From the NCBI GenBank assembly GCA_050485405.1, contig JBJHBI010000015.1:1-64000 (forward strand): DNA of 64,000 bases, given 5' to 3'. This DNA comes from Saliniramus sp050485405. Lineage in GTDB: Bacteria; Pseudomonadota; Alphaproteobacteria; Rhizobiales; Beijerinckiaceae. The position numbers and the translations under genes were made by a program. Every line of letters starts with the position of its first letter. The first letter of the stretch is position 1. Of this stretch, positions 42,720 through 52,194 are shown piece by piece. The notes under the pieces were generated by a model. The model searched no databases and had not been told where the DNA came from. It worked only from the letters and a program-made list of their open reading frames with translations.

Positions 42720-45700
42720 CAGCGTGGCGCCGCCACCTCCATCACGCCCGTCGCGGTGCGTGCGGAGAATTGTGGCCTGTACATGTCTTCGACGATCGCG
42801 GCGGGATGGACGTAGATGCCCGGCGTGACGGCGCGCACCACATAGGCCGCCACCTGCTCGCGCGGGCTGTCCTCGTTGCGCTCGAATGCCGCCGTGAAGC
42901 GATCGTAGCGGAATTCGACATGGGCGGGATCGACCTCGTCGAGCCAGTCGAATGCTGCGAGATCGGCCGAACCGACGAGGCGCGGATTGTCGATCACCAG
43001 CCCCGCTGGCAGCAGATCCGTCATCACCACCTGCGAGGGCCAACGATTGTCCTCGACGAAGCGCAGCACCACCACGTAACGTTCGTTCTGCTGCACAGCG
43101 GAAATGTTCACCGGTTCGCCTTGGAGCGTATAGTACGAGCGTTCGATCGCAAAACCCTCGCCTCCGGCCGGCAATGGCTGCGCCGGGGCGGCGACGGTGG
43201 TGACGACGACGTCCACCCGCTCGTCGGAACGGTTCACCAGAGTGAGCGGATCCGTGATCACCGTCTCGCCGGACATGCGCCGCGCGAAGCTGCCCTGATG
43301 GGGCTCACCGTCGATTTCGAGCGCGATATCCGTATCCGCCATGCGCATGGCCCGCGCCGCGAGCAGCATCCAGGCCTGTTCCTGGGTACTGGTATGACTG
43401 CGTGCGTCCCGCGCATCGGCGACGAGATCCATCATGGCGGGAATTGCGGAGGGCATGGGCGAAGTTTCCGCCGCAAGGGCGAGCATCGCGGCGCCGTCAC
43501 GCAGGGGTGAACCGAAATCCGCGCGGGCCCGCCGGTCGCTCCCGATACCGGCGCCGGCCTTGCGCAGGGCCGAGGCGAAGGCGCGCTCGGCGCGTTCGCC
43601 GTCGCCATAGAGCGCGAGTGCCGCACCGAGCTGGGCGCGCGCCATCGGGCTCTCGAATGCGCCGATGCGGGTATCGGCATAGTAGCGCAGATCACCGACA
43701 GAGGCGCGGCTGTTGCGCGCGAGAACGTAGAGCGCATAAGCGATCTGCGTGCCCTGCGCCTCGACGTCGGTGGTATAGGACAGAGCGTTTTGCAGGTTCT
43801 CGAGCATCCGCGCCATGGCCCGGGCGGGGACGGCATGACCGTTCTCGGATGCGCGGGTGAGGAACTCCCCGACATACGCGTCGAGCCACAGATCCCCACC
43901 GCCGCGCGGGCCCCAGAGGCCAAATCCGCCGGTTGAGGTCTGGAAATCGAGCACCCGGTCGATTGCCTTCGCGATGCGCTCATCGAGCGCCGGATCGATG
44001 TCCAGCCCGGAGAGCCGCGACAATTCGGCGGCATAGATCAGCGGCATGGCGCGGCTGGTGATCTGCTCGACGCAGCCATAGGGGTAGCGGTCGAGCGTCA
44101 TCAGCACCGAGGGGATGTCGAATGCCGCGCGCGGCGACACGCCGATGCTGACGAAGGCGCCGTCGAGCAGGCTCTCGCCGAGAAGCCCTTCATCCACCCG
44201 CAAAGCGCCACCATCGGCGCGGAGTGTGACGATGCGCTGCTGCGTCACCGGCATGGCGGCGGGCCTGACGGTCAGACCGGTGGTGCGCGTGATCGCGATC
44301 GGGTCCGCATCCTCGCTTTCTGCAGTTTCGAGATTGACCGTGACGACGCTCTCACCGGTGGCCGTGGCGCGCATCGGCAAGGTCAGCGCCTGCGCGCCTC
44401 CCGCTCCCAGCCAGATCGTTTCAGGCACCACGCCGAGCTCGATCCCGGCATCTCCCCGGACGTCGATGGAGAGCCTGTATTCGCCCTCGGGCGCATCGGT
44501 ATTGGCGATGTCGAGCCGCATCAGCGTGCTGTCGCCCGGTGCGAGAAAACGCGGGGCGCTCGCCGTGACGACCAGCGGATCGCGCACGATCACCTCGGCC
44601 TCGGCCTCTCCCACACCCTCCGCCGTCCAGGCCACCGCCGTAATCCGGGCGGTACCGTTGAATTCCGGCAGATCGAACGTCACCGTGCCGCGGCCCCGCG
44701 CGTCGAGCGCCACCGGCCCCGAGGAGAAAGCGAGCAGCTCGTCGCTCGGCGGACTGCCCTCGATCAGGATACCGCCGTCGCCGCCGGTGCGCAGACGTCC
44801 CGCCATGCCCAGTGAGCCGTCGATCAGACGTCCGTAGAGATCGCGGATCTCGAGGCCGAGGCCACGCTGACCGAAATACCAGCCTTCCGGATCCGGCGCT
44901 GCGTGGTTGGTGAGATTGAGAATGCCGACATCGACAGCGGCAATGCTCACATAGGCCCGCGCGCCGGCGGGCAGGTTTTCCACGGTGACGGGAATGCTCA
45001 GCGTTTCTCGCGGCGGGGCCGTCTCCGGCAGATCCAGCGCAACCTGAAGCTTGCGCTCGCCCGGATCGACGGGGAGCCAGGTCACGCCGATGGCGCGCGC
45101 GGGCATGCGGCTCTCGGCGGCGTCGCCGGGACGGTACAGCGTCGCCGTGACATAGGCGCCGGCGCCCCAATCGTCGCTGACCGGGATGGCGATCTCGCCC
45201 CCCTCCTGCGGGATCGAGGCGGTGAAGGTCTCGTGCAGGCGGTCACTGCCTACGGTCACCAGCGCCTCGCCGGCAAAGCGCGGCGTGATCTTGAGTCGGG
45301 CGGTGTCGCCGGGGGCGTAGCGATCACGATCGAGGGCGATCTCGAGCGCATCGGGCGTCTCGGTCGCCGTCGCCTCGACGAACCAGCCCGCCTCGAAGGC
45401 GAAGCTGGTGGCCGGCCCCATCAAATCGTCGGTTTCCACCTCCAGCCGGTAGCGCCCCCATTCGACCGGCAGGGCGATGCGCCCCGGATCCTCGCGACCC
45501 GCATCGACAAGCCCGCTCGCGACTTCGCTGGTATGGGTCACCGGCTCGTAGTTCCAGCCGGATTGCGTGCGATACCAATGATGGCTGCGCTCGATCTTCT
45601 TCAGCGACCAGCGCAGCCCCTCTTGCGTGCGGCGCTCGCCGGTCGCGTCGGCCATGATCACGGAGAACGACGCGGTCGTATTTTCGGGAACGGATCCGTC

Positions 45701-48256
45701 GGTGAAATCCGGGCGGATCCCGATCATCTCGGTCTCGGGCATGACCGGCAACGTCAGCCGGCGCTCGACCGCACGTCCGCCGGCCTCGCGCATCCGCAGG
45801 ATCACGGTGGCATCGAGCAGGCGCGTGGTTGCCGGCAAGGCTCCCAGCGCGACATCGAAGGATGCGCGGCCATCCGCGTCGGTTTCGGGCAGGCCGGTCA
45901 GCGGCTCGACAGTTGCGCCGAAATCCTCTTCGTCATCCAGCCCGAACCGATAGCCGGGGAATCTCGCCCATTCGCGCGTGGTGCGCACGGCGGTTTCGCC
46001 TTCGAGTTCGAGGCCCCGGGCCGGCGCGCCATAGAGGTAGCGCCCCTCCACTTCGATCCGTGCCGTCTCGTCGATCGCGATGGTGTCGACATCAGCCTCC
46101 ATCTCGAAGGCGATCCGGTCGGGTACGAAATCCTCGACGAGGAAGCTCGTACGTGCCAGCGCCGGTCGCTCCGGATCGACATGCAGGGCAGCCGACCAGA
46201 CGCCGCGCATGGCTTCGTCGGACATGGTGAGCGCGAATCCATGGCCGCCGAGCGCATGGTCATGGCTGATCGTACGCCTGTCTTCCACGCCGTCCGGGCG
46301 CGACAGGATCACGGTCAGCGGAAGATGCTCGACGGCGACCCCGGCATCATCGCGGACGAGGGCGTTCAGATGCACGGTTTCGCCGGCGCGGTAGACCCCG
46401 CGTTCGGTCCAGGTGAGGATATCGAGGGCGCCCGGCGCATCGCGCCCCGAGACGCCGCGATCGGAGAGATCGAATCCCGCACGGGTCAGGTCGAGAAAAA
46501 CGAAATCGCCATCGTCACCGCTCGCCATCAGCACGGTGGGCGCCATTCCGGCCGTGCCACGCATCAAGCCGGCATCGAAGCGCGCGACACCGTCGGAATC
46601 GGTCGTGGCCGTTCCCAGAATCTCGTTGTTGCGGGCGACGAGCTGCATCTGCGTATCGGGCAACGGCGTCGCGGAAGCGAGGCTGCGCGCATGGACGGAG
46701 AGCCCGTCCGCGCCGGCAAATGTCGACAGCCCGATATCGGAGACCACGAACCATTGAGTCGCGCGCGCCTGCCAGGGTTCGCTGGTATCGCCCTCGGGCA
46801 CGGCCACGAGCACGTAGACGCCGGGTTCGCGCTCCGGCAGAGCCTCATCGACCGGGAAGGCCGTCACGACATCGCGGTTGAGTTCGGTGGCGATGTCGAG
46901 CGTGCCCTCCCAGACCGGCTGTCCGAGATCCTCGGCGATGCTCCCGATCTCCCAGCCACCGAGCCGGCGCAGGAAGCGCTGTTCGGCCATCACCCGGGCA
47001 AGCGCGCGATCGCCGATACGGTAGAGGCTGATATCGGCGCTGCCGGCATTCACGCTGACGAGCGGGATGCCGCGCCGCATGGTCGAGGGCAGGACGAAGT
47101 TCTCGCCGGAAAAGCGCAAGGACGGCGTACGGTCGCGCACGTAAACGGAGATGTTCACATCGTTCAGCAGCGCCTCGCCGATGGCTGCCGGAAGCCCCTG
47201 ACGCAGGGTCATGCGGTAGTGTCGGCCATGTTGCAGGCCTTCGACGCAGACCTGCTGCCCCGATGCGTCGATCGCAGGCGCCGGCTCCCCGTCGAGGGTG
47301 ACGAAGGAGGCGAAATCGACGCCCGAGCGCGGAAGATCCTCGGAGAGCTGGACGCAGATACGCGGTTCGGCCGCCTCGGTATCAACGCTATGATCCACTA
47401 CCCGGAAGCCTCGCCGCGCGCGCAATTGCTCCCGTTCCTCCCTGACCGAAGCGATATCCACGAGGGCGAGGCTCGCATCATAGGCCTCCAAGGCCGGGCG
47501 ATAGAGATCGCGGCGATCCAGCGCGCGAGCGAGTTCACGCAGGGCGCCGGCCCTGTCCAGAGCGGTGCGGCTCGAAAGATAAGCGTTGATCGCCGCCGCC
47601 GACGCGTCGCGCGGCAGATCGCTGCGCTCGCGCCAATCCTGCGGCTCCGCCCGGAGCAAGGCTGCGGACAATCCCTGCCACAGGCCCGATTCGTCCGGTG
47701 CGAGAGCCAGCGCCGACCGGAAAGCCTCGATCGCACCGCGCGCATTGCCGGCTTCGAGCCTGTCCCCGGCTGCGGATGCCAGAAAGGCGCCGCCGCTTTC
47801 AGACTGAGGCGTCTCGGCAAGGATCGCCCCGCGATATTGCCGCGCCTCGTCGCGCAGGCCCGCCGACAGGAATTCGAGCGGCGGCGGCGAACCGAGATCG
47901 GGGGCGCCGCCATCCTCCACGATCCGCCCGGCTATAGCACCCTCGAACGGGTTGAGGCGGCCCCAGTCGGATTTCAGGAAACACCACTGGGCCCGCGAGT
48001 TGTAAGTGAAGGCGCGGCAGTTTTCGTCAGCCAGACAAGCCGCCTCGCACTGCGCGAGGCTGACATCGCGTTCGGTGCGCAGATCGAAACCGTAGTAGTC
48101 GGCATCCTGTGTCGTGATTACCCCATGCCCCTGCTGGGCATGGGGTATCGTCGGCAGGATAACGAGCAAAGCGGCCAGAGTGCCGGCTAACGCGAGCAGA
48201 CGCGATCTCATGGGGCGCGATCTCATGGAACTCGATCTCACGGGACTCGATCTCAT
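42719..48256 (-). CDS. Alpha-2-macroglobulin family protein with PAN/apple domain
   Basis: 1845-residue periplasmic protease trap. After a signal peptide (hydrophobic part about 20-35) comes a PAN/apple-like domain at about 45-105 (YYGFDLRTERDVSLAQCEAAC, four cysteines), then a helical TPR-like region to about 260, followed by macroglobulin domains. The thioester motif is PYGCVEQ, with Cys1395 and Gln1398, in the alpha-helical barrel that ends with the receptor-like domain. The protein is thought to trap attacking proteases and works with PBP1C in envelope defence. The N terminus is encoded by four 15-base repeats and has three in-frame ATGs (48256, 48226, 48211); GGAG precedes the first. Confidence 0.93.
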   Translation of the reverse strand: MRSSPVRSSSMRSRPMRSRLLALAGTLAALLVILPTIPHAQQGHGVITTQDADYYGFDLRTERDVSLAQCEAACLADENCRAFTYNSRAQWCFLKSDWGRLNPFEGAIAGRIVEDGGAPDLGSPPPLEFLSAGLRDEARQYRGAILAETPQSESGGAFLASAAGDRLEAGNARGAIEAFRSALALAPDESGLWQGLSAALLRAEPQDWRERSDLPRDASAAAINAYLSSRTALDRAGALRELARALDRRDLYRPALEAYDASLALVDIASVREEREQLRARRGFRVVDHSVDTEAAEPRICVQLSEDLPRSGVDFASFVTLDGEPAPAIDASGQQVCVEGLQHGRHYRMTLRQGLPAAIGEALLNDVNISVYVRDRTPSLRFSGENFVLPSTMRRGIPLVSVNAGSADISLYRIGDRALARVMAEQRFLRRLGGWEIGSIAEDLGQPVWEGTLDIATELNRDVVTAFPVDEALPEREPGVYVLVAVPEGDTSEPWQARATQWFVVSDIGLSTFAGADGLSVHARSLASATPLPDTQMQLVARNNEILGTATTDSDGVARFDAGLMRGTAGMAPTVLMASGDDGDFVFLDLTRAGFDLSDRGVSGRDAPGALDILTWTERGVYRAGETVHLNALVRDDAGVAVEHLPLTVILSRPDGVEDRRTISHDHALGGHGFALTMSDEAMRGVWSAALHVDPERPALARTSFLVEDFVPDRIAFEMEADVDTIAIDETARIEVEGRYLYGAPARGLELEGETAVRTTREWARFPGYRFGLDDEEDFGATVEPLTGLPETDADGRASFDVALGALPATTRLLDATVILRMREAGGRAVERRLTLPVMPETEMIGIRPDFTDGSVPENTTASFSVIMADATGERRTQEGLRWSLKKIERSHHWYRTQSGWNYEPVTHTSEVASGLVDAGREDPGRIALPVEWGRYRLEVETDDLMGPATSFAFEAGWFVEATATETPDALEIALDRDRYAPGDTARLKITPRFAGEALVTVGSDRLHETFTASIPQEGGEIAIPVSDDWGAGAYVTATLYRPGDAAESRMPARAIGVTWLPVDPGERKLQVALDLPETAPPRETLSIPVTVENLPAGARAYVSIAAVDVGILNLTNHAAPDPEGWYFGQRGLGLEIRDLYGRLIDGSLGMAGRLRTGGDGGILIEGSPPSDELLAFSSGPVALDARGRGTVTFDLPEFNGTARITAVAWTAEGVGEAEAEVIVRDPLVVTASAPRFLAPGDSTLMRLDIANTDAPEGEYRLSIDVRGDAGIELGVVPETIWLGAGGAQALTLPMRATATGESVVTVNLETAESEDADPIAITRTTGLTVRPAAMPVTQQRIVTLRADGGALRVDEGLLGESLLDGAFVSIGVSPRAAFDIPSVLMTLDRYPYGCVEQITSRAMPLIYAAELSRLSGLDIDPALDERIAKAIDRVLDFQTSTGGFGLWGPRGGGDLWLDAYVGEFLTRASENGHAVPARAMARMLENLQNALSYTTDVEAQGTQIAYALYVLARNSRASVGDLRYYADTRIGAFESPMARAQLGAALALYGDGERAERAFASALRKAGAGIGSDRRARADFGSPLRDGAAMLALAAETSPMPSAIPAMMDLVADARDARSHTSTQEQAWMLLAARAMRMADTDIALEIDGEPHQGSFARRMSGETVITDPLTLVNRSDERVDVVVTTVAAPAQPLPAGGEGFAIERSYYTLQGEPVNISAVQQNERYVVVLRFVEDNRWPSQVVMTDLLPAGLVIDNPRLVGSADLAAFDWLDEVDPAHVEFRYDRFTAAFERNEDSPREQVAAYVVRAVTPGIYVHPAAIVEDMYRPQFSARTATGVMEVAAPR
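48197..48256 (-). repeat. Four tandem 15-base repeats at the start of the macroglobulin gene
   Basis: On the minus strand the first 60 coding bases are four copies of a unit (A/G)TGAGATCG(A/C)G plus four variable bases, encoding MRSSP VRSSS MRSRP MRSRL. Three of the four units start with ATG, one with GTG. Copy number change would shift the start by five codons without breaking the frame. Confidence 0.8.
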
Positions 48257-48511
48257 GGCACGCTCCGCAAATCGATTTCACCGGAGAGTGCTGCCCTCCG
48301 CGCACGGGTGTCAATCGGAATGCCACGTATGCATCCGGTGGACATCTTGTGCGCGCTACTTCATTTGAATGCCGAAGAGGTTCGAGGCGGCGGGGCCGAT
48401 GGCGATCGCGCCACGCACCACGCCCGGTCCCGGCGCCGCGAGCCGGGCGGTTTCGATCCGGATATCGTTCTGGCCGTGCAGGCGGCGCCCACGGGTCTTT
48501 ACGGGTATTGT

Positions 48512-49789
48512 TTACGGAGCAAGGACCGACGGCAGCCAGGTGGCCAGCGGCGGGAAGAACGAGACTGCCAGCAGCACGAGAATGTTGGTCAAAAGGAAAG
48601 GCAGGATAGCCACGACCACGGGCGAGAGCGGCACGCGCGCGATGCCGGCGCAGACGAAGAGGCAGACCCCGACCGGTGGGGTCGTCAGTCCGATCATGAG
48701 ATTGAGGACCGCGAAGGTGGCGAAGTGCAGCGGATCGATCCCCACGGCAGTGGCGAGCGACAGGAGCGGCACGAACAGAATGATCAGCGCGGCAATGGTC
48801 TCCATGAACATCCCGACGAAGAGCAGCAGCAGGTTGATCAGCAGGATGATCACCAAACGGTTGTCGGTGATCGAGAGAACACCGCCCGCGATCGCCTGGG
48901 GGATGCGTTCGGAAACCAGGATCCAGCCGAAAACATTGGCAAATCCGACGAGGACCAGAATACCCGCCGCCGAGATGGCGCTGTCGATCAGAATGCCCGG
49001 CACGGCGCGTAGCGGCAATTCGCGATAGATGAAGGCGCCGACGACGAAAGCGTAGACACTCGCGACGACGGCGGTCTCGGTCGGTGTCGCAATGCCCGAA
49101 AGCAGACCATAGATGATGAGGAAAGTCATCGCGAGCGCCCAGATCGCGCCGCCGAAGGAGCGGGCGACCTCTCGCATGCCCTGCCATGGCTGATGCGGAT
49201 AACCCTTGCGGACCGAGATCACATAGCAGGTCACCATCATGGCAAGTCCCATCAGGATGCCGGGAACGGCACCTGCGAGAAACATCTTGCCCACCGAAAT
49301 ACCCGACAGCGCGCCCACGATGATCATCGGGACGGAAGGCGGGATGATCGGCCCGACGGTCGATGAAGCCGCGGTGACCGCAGCGGAGAATTCGGCCGGG
49401 TAGCCCGCCTTCTTCATGCCGGGTATCATCACTCCGCCGATGGAGGCCGCATCGGCGACCGCCGTACCGGTTATGCCGCCGAACAGCATCGAGGCCGAAA
49501 TATTCGTCAGCCCAAGCCCACCGCGGATCCAGCCGACCAATGCGTTCGCGAAGCGGATGATGCGATGGGTGATGCCGCCACGATTCATCAGGTTGCCGGC
49601 AAGGATGAATCCCGGAATGGACAACAGCACGAAGATGTCCATGCCCGCATACATTTTCTGCGGCATCACCACGACCGGCATGCCGGCATAGAGCAGGTAG
49701 GCCATCGAGGAGAGGCCGAGCGTGATCGCCACCGGAATGCCGAGGACGAGCCCCAGCACGAAGACCGAGAACAGGATCGCGAGGTCCAA
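48512..49789 (-). CDS. TRAP transporter large permease (DctM type)
   Basis: 425-residue permease with about twelve hydrophobic helices. Signatures are GIPVAITLGLSS, NLMNRGGITHRI, SMLFGGITGTAVADAASIG, SSTVGPIIPPSVPMI and MIGLTTPPVGVCLF. Imports an organic acid, probably a hexuronate given the uxuA neighbour, using an ion gradient. The start is most likely TTG at 49789, just after GAAGAGGAG; no ATG fits. Follows the small permease by a few bases. The long frame upstream overlaps the neighbour and is not coding. Confidence 0.93.
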   Translation of the reverse strand: MDLAILFSVFVLGLVLGIPVAITLGLSSMAYLLYAGMPVVVMPQKMYAGMDIFVLLSIPGFILAGNLMNRGGITHRIIRFANALVGWIRGGLGLTNISASMLFGGITGTAVADAASIGGVMIPGMKKAGYPAEFSAAVTAASSTVGPIIPPSVPMIIVGALSGISVGKMFLAGAVPGILMGLAMMVTCYVISVRKGYPHQPWQGMREVARSFGGAIWALAMTFLIIYGLLSGIATPTETAVVASVYAFVVGAFIYRELPLRAVPGILIDSAISAAGILVLVGFANVFGWILVSERIPQAIAGGVLSITDNRLVIILLINLLLLFVGMFMETIAALIILFVPLLSLATAVGIDPLHFATFAVLNLMIGLTTPPVGVCLFVCAGIARVPLSPVVVAILPFLLTNILVLLAVSFFPPLATWLPSVLAP

Positions 49790-49794
49790 CGCGG

Positions 49795-50298
49795 CTACTC
49801 CTCTTCGGGCTTTTGCGGCTTGCCGTCCTCGGTACCCGACAGCATCCCGAGAATGCGCAGGACGGCGAACAGGGCAAAGCCCGCCAGCATCAGCCAGACT
49901 GTGAAATGAACGAAATCCATGCGCAGGCTGAGCGCCGGCGAGGTCTGCAACCGCCCGATCGTCACGAAGCGCCAGGCCGGTCCCAGCAGATACAGGGCAA
50001 GACCCGCAGTCGCCACGGCGGAGAGAAGTCGCAGCAGCCACGGCCCGCGACCAGGCAGCGACTCGCAGATCACGTCGACATTGACGAGATCGCCACTGCG
50101 GAAAGCCAGCCCTGCCCCGAATGCGATGAGATAGAGCAGCGCGAAGCGGGTCAATTCCTCAGTCCAGACGGGACCGACGCCGATCAGCCGACCGACGACC
50201 TGAACCAGGACCGCGACGATCAGAACGGCGAACGCGACTCCGGCCCCGGCTCGGGCAAGAAAGATGACGAACCGGATGATCCGTTCCGCACGGTGCAT
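49795..50298 (-). CDS. TRAP transporter small permease (DctQ type)
   Basis: 167-residue membrane protein with four helices, the small subunit of a TRAP transporter. WTEELTRFALLYLIAFGAGLAFR is typical for the family, as is the FVHFTVWLMLAGFALFA end. The ATG at 50298 follows GGGAGG. Sits between the binding protein and the large permease, as usual. Confidence 0.9.
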   Translation of the reverse strand: MHRAERIIRFVIFLARAGAGVAFAVLIVAVLVQVVGRLIGVGPVWTEELTRFALLYLIAFGAGLAFRSGDLVNVDVICESLPGRGPWLLRLLSAVATAGLALYLLGPAWRFVTIGRLQTSPALSLRMDFVHFTVWLMLAGFALFAVLRILGMLSGTEDGKPQKPEEE

Positions 50299-50370
50299 GG
50301 CTTGCCTCCCGCAGGCTGCGCGTGTCGGGCGGGCACGATCGATCATGCCCGCCCGAAGTCGCGCAGCGCA

Positions 50371-51339
50371 TCAATCGGCGAAAAGCTGTTCGACGATCGG
50401 CCTGATCTCGTCGCTGACATTCGCGAGCACGGCGTCTTTTGCGGCAGCGGCGAAGGCGGCGTTGTCGACCTCCACGAAGGTCATGCCCTGTTCCTCGAGG
50501 AAGGCGCGGTCCGCCGCGATGCTCTCCTCGAAAAGCTCACGCTCATATTCCTGGGCGCGGGCAGCGGCTTCCATCACGGCCTCCTGGTCCTCGGCGCTGA
50601 GCTCCTGCCAGGTGCTTTCGGCGATGGTCAGGTAGATCCATGAACGCACGTGCTCCGTCATGTTCACGTGGCTCTGTACTTCGTAGAAGCTCGCCGAGCG
50701 GATCAGCGCCAGCGGATTTTCCTGCGCTTCGATGGTGTTGTTCTGCAACGAGGTGAAGACTTCGGAGAAGGCCATCGGGCCGGGGCTCGCGCCGAGCGCG
50801 CTCCAGACGTCGATGAAGAGGGGAACGTTCGGTACGCGCATCCTCAGCCCGTTGAGCTCTTCCGGCGTCGTGATCGCCCGGTTCGCCGTCAGTTCACGCG
50901 ATCCGCGGGCGAAATAGGCGATCGGACGAATCTGGGCGTTCTGGATGATCTGCGCCTCGATCTGGTCACCGATCTCGCCCGAAGCCACTTCATCCATGTG
51001 TTCGATCGACTGATAGCCGTAGGGCACGGCCAGAAGCGCGGCCATGGGAGCCCAGTTCTGCAGGCTTTCCCCGGTGATGGTCATGTCGACCGTTCCGAGC
51101 TGCATTCCGTTGATGAGATCGATCTCCCGGCCGAGGGACTCGTTGGGGAAGACCTCGACGGCGATGCGGCCATCGGTCAGCGCGGAGAGCTCTTCGCCGA
51201 ATTTGACGGCGGCGAGGTGCCAGGAATTATCCTCGTTGGCGAGATGGCCGAGTTGCAGGGTACGCTCCTGCGCGAACGCAGCCGTCGAGAGCAACGTCGC
51301 CAGAAATACGCCGCCTGCCAGTTTTCTGGTCATTGTCAT
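50371..51339 (-). CDS. TRAP transporter solute-binding protein (DctP type)
   Basis: 322-residue exported binding protein. Signal peptide cut after Ala23 (AFA-Q). Then LQLGHLANEDNSWHLAA, ITGESLQNW, the GLRMRVPNVPLFIDVWSALG stretch and NNTIEAQENPLALI, all characteristic of DctP proteins that bind sugar acids; the arginine in RMRVPN contacts the carboxylate in known structures. GGAGGAG precedes the ATG, which overlaps the stop of the GntR gene by ATGA, so regulator and transporter are one transcript. Confidence 0.93.
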   Translation of the reverse strand: MTMTRKLAGGVFLATLLSTAAFAQERTLQLGHLANEDNSWHLAAVKFGEELSALTDGRIAVEVFPNESLGREIDLINGMQLGTVDMTITGESLQNWAPMAALLAVPYGYQSIEHMDEVASGEIGDQIEAQIIQNAQIRPIAYFARGSRELTANRAITTPEELNGLRMRVPNVPLFIDVWSALGASPGPMAFSEVFTSLQNNTIEAQENPLALIRSASFYEVQSHVNMTEHVRSWIYLTIAESTWQELSAEDQEAVMEAAARAQEYERELFEESIAADRAFLEEQGMTFVEVDNAAFAAAAKDAVLANVSDEIRPIVEQLFAD

Positions 51340-52082
51340 GGGTGGTCTCCTCCTTGGATTGGTACATTGGCCGACCGTGGAAGCCCCTCGGCCGGCAGGT
51401 CGAAGAAATCGGGCGCGCCCGCCGCGATCGTCGGCAGATCGTTCAGGACTTCGCGGAGATGCCTTCGAATGGCGATCTCGGCCCCCTCAAAGTCACCGTC
51501 AGCGATATGCTCGACGATCGCCTCATGCTGCTCGATCAGGTTGCGCACGGGGAAATGTCCCAGTGCCAGGAACCGTACCCGGTCCATCTGCGACTTGAGC
51601 CCTTCGATCAGCCGCCATGCGCCCCGCTTTCCGGCTGCACCGGCAAGGGTCCGGTGAAACCGGTCGTCGAGCGCGAAGAAGTCTTCCGGCCGGCCCTGCA
51701 ACGACGCGCGCTGCGCCGCGATCTGATCGCGCAGATCGCGGACCCAGCCCGGTTTCGGGTCGGTCGAAAGAATCCGGACGATGTCGGTTTCGATCGCCTC
51801 GCGCAGAAAGCGGGCGTCGAGGACCGCGTCGTAGCTGATCTTGCGCACGACCGTGCCGCGCTGCGGGAGGATCGCAAGAAGGTCTTCCCCCGCCAGCTTG
51901 ATGAAGGCCTCGCGCACGGGCTGCCGGCTGATGCCGAACTCCTGTGCGATCTCGGTTTCGGAAATACGACTTCCGGGGGGAAGGTCATTGTGGATGATCC
52001 GATGGCGCAAAGCCTGGAAGAGCTGCGGCGCGATTGGCAGCAGCGGATCCAGCGCGTTTGCACCTTTCGACTCCCCGGACAT
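51336..52082 (-). CDS. GntR family regulator, FCD (FadR) subfamily
   Basis: 248 residues. The winged helix-turn-helix has SETEIAQEFGISRQPVREAF at about 43-62, and the C-terminal FCD domain has FFALDDRFHRTLAG, LIEQHEAIVEHI and an RRHLREVL end, which carry the metal-binding Asp/His residues of the family. Located at the head of the TRAP operon and divergent from uxuA. It probably represses both sides until a hexuronate or related acid is present. The ATG at 52082 follows GGGAGG. Confidence 0.9.
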   Translation of the reverse strand: MSGESKGANALDPLLPIAPQLFQALRHRIIHNDLPPGSRISETEIAQEFGISRQPVREAFIKLAGEDLLAILPQRGTVVRKISYDAVLDARFLREAIETDIVRILSTDPKPGWVRDLRDQIAAQRASLQGRPEDFFALDDRFHRTLAGAAGKRGAWRLIEGLKSQMDRVRFLALGHFPVRNLIEQHEAIVEHIADGDFEGAEIAIRRHLREVLNDLPTIAAGAPDFFDLPAEGLPRSANVPIQGGDHP

Positions 52083-52194
52083 GATTTTTCCTCCCGAAAA
52101 ACTCGTTACCATACTTCCATACTAGTAGACAATAGGCTTCCTTGCTGTAAGGGTTCCGTCAGGTGCGTGCCGCAGGCGCTAGAGGAGGTGCAGC
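52083..52194. promoter_or_regulatory. Divergent control region between GntR/TRAP and uxuA
   Basis: A 112-base region from which both units are transcribed. It contains the palindrome TACTAGTA at 52120-52127, next to a direct repeat CCATACTTCCATAC (52109-52122). These are candidate binding sites of the GntR regulator; no experimental consensus was matched. Confidence 0.4.

Noticed and set aside
44903..48190. Plus-strand open frame of about 1095 codons opposite the macroglobulin gene
   Set aside because: It is the mirror of a real, domain-supported gene in high-GC DNA; the translation is His/Arg/Ala/Gly-rich with no family match and no ribosome site.
48027..49877. Minus-strand open frame of 616 codons across the TRAP permease and macroglobulin start
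   Set aside because: Runs through two supported genes in another frame and has Arg/His-rich low-similarity sequence.
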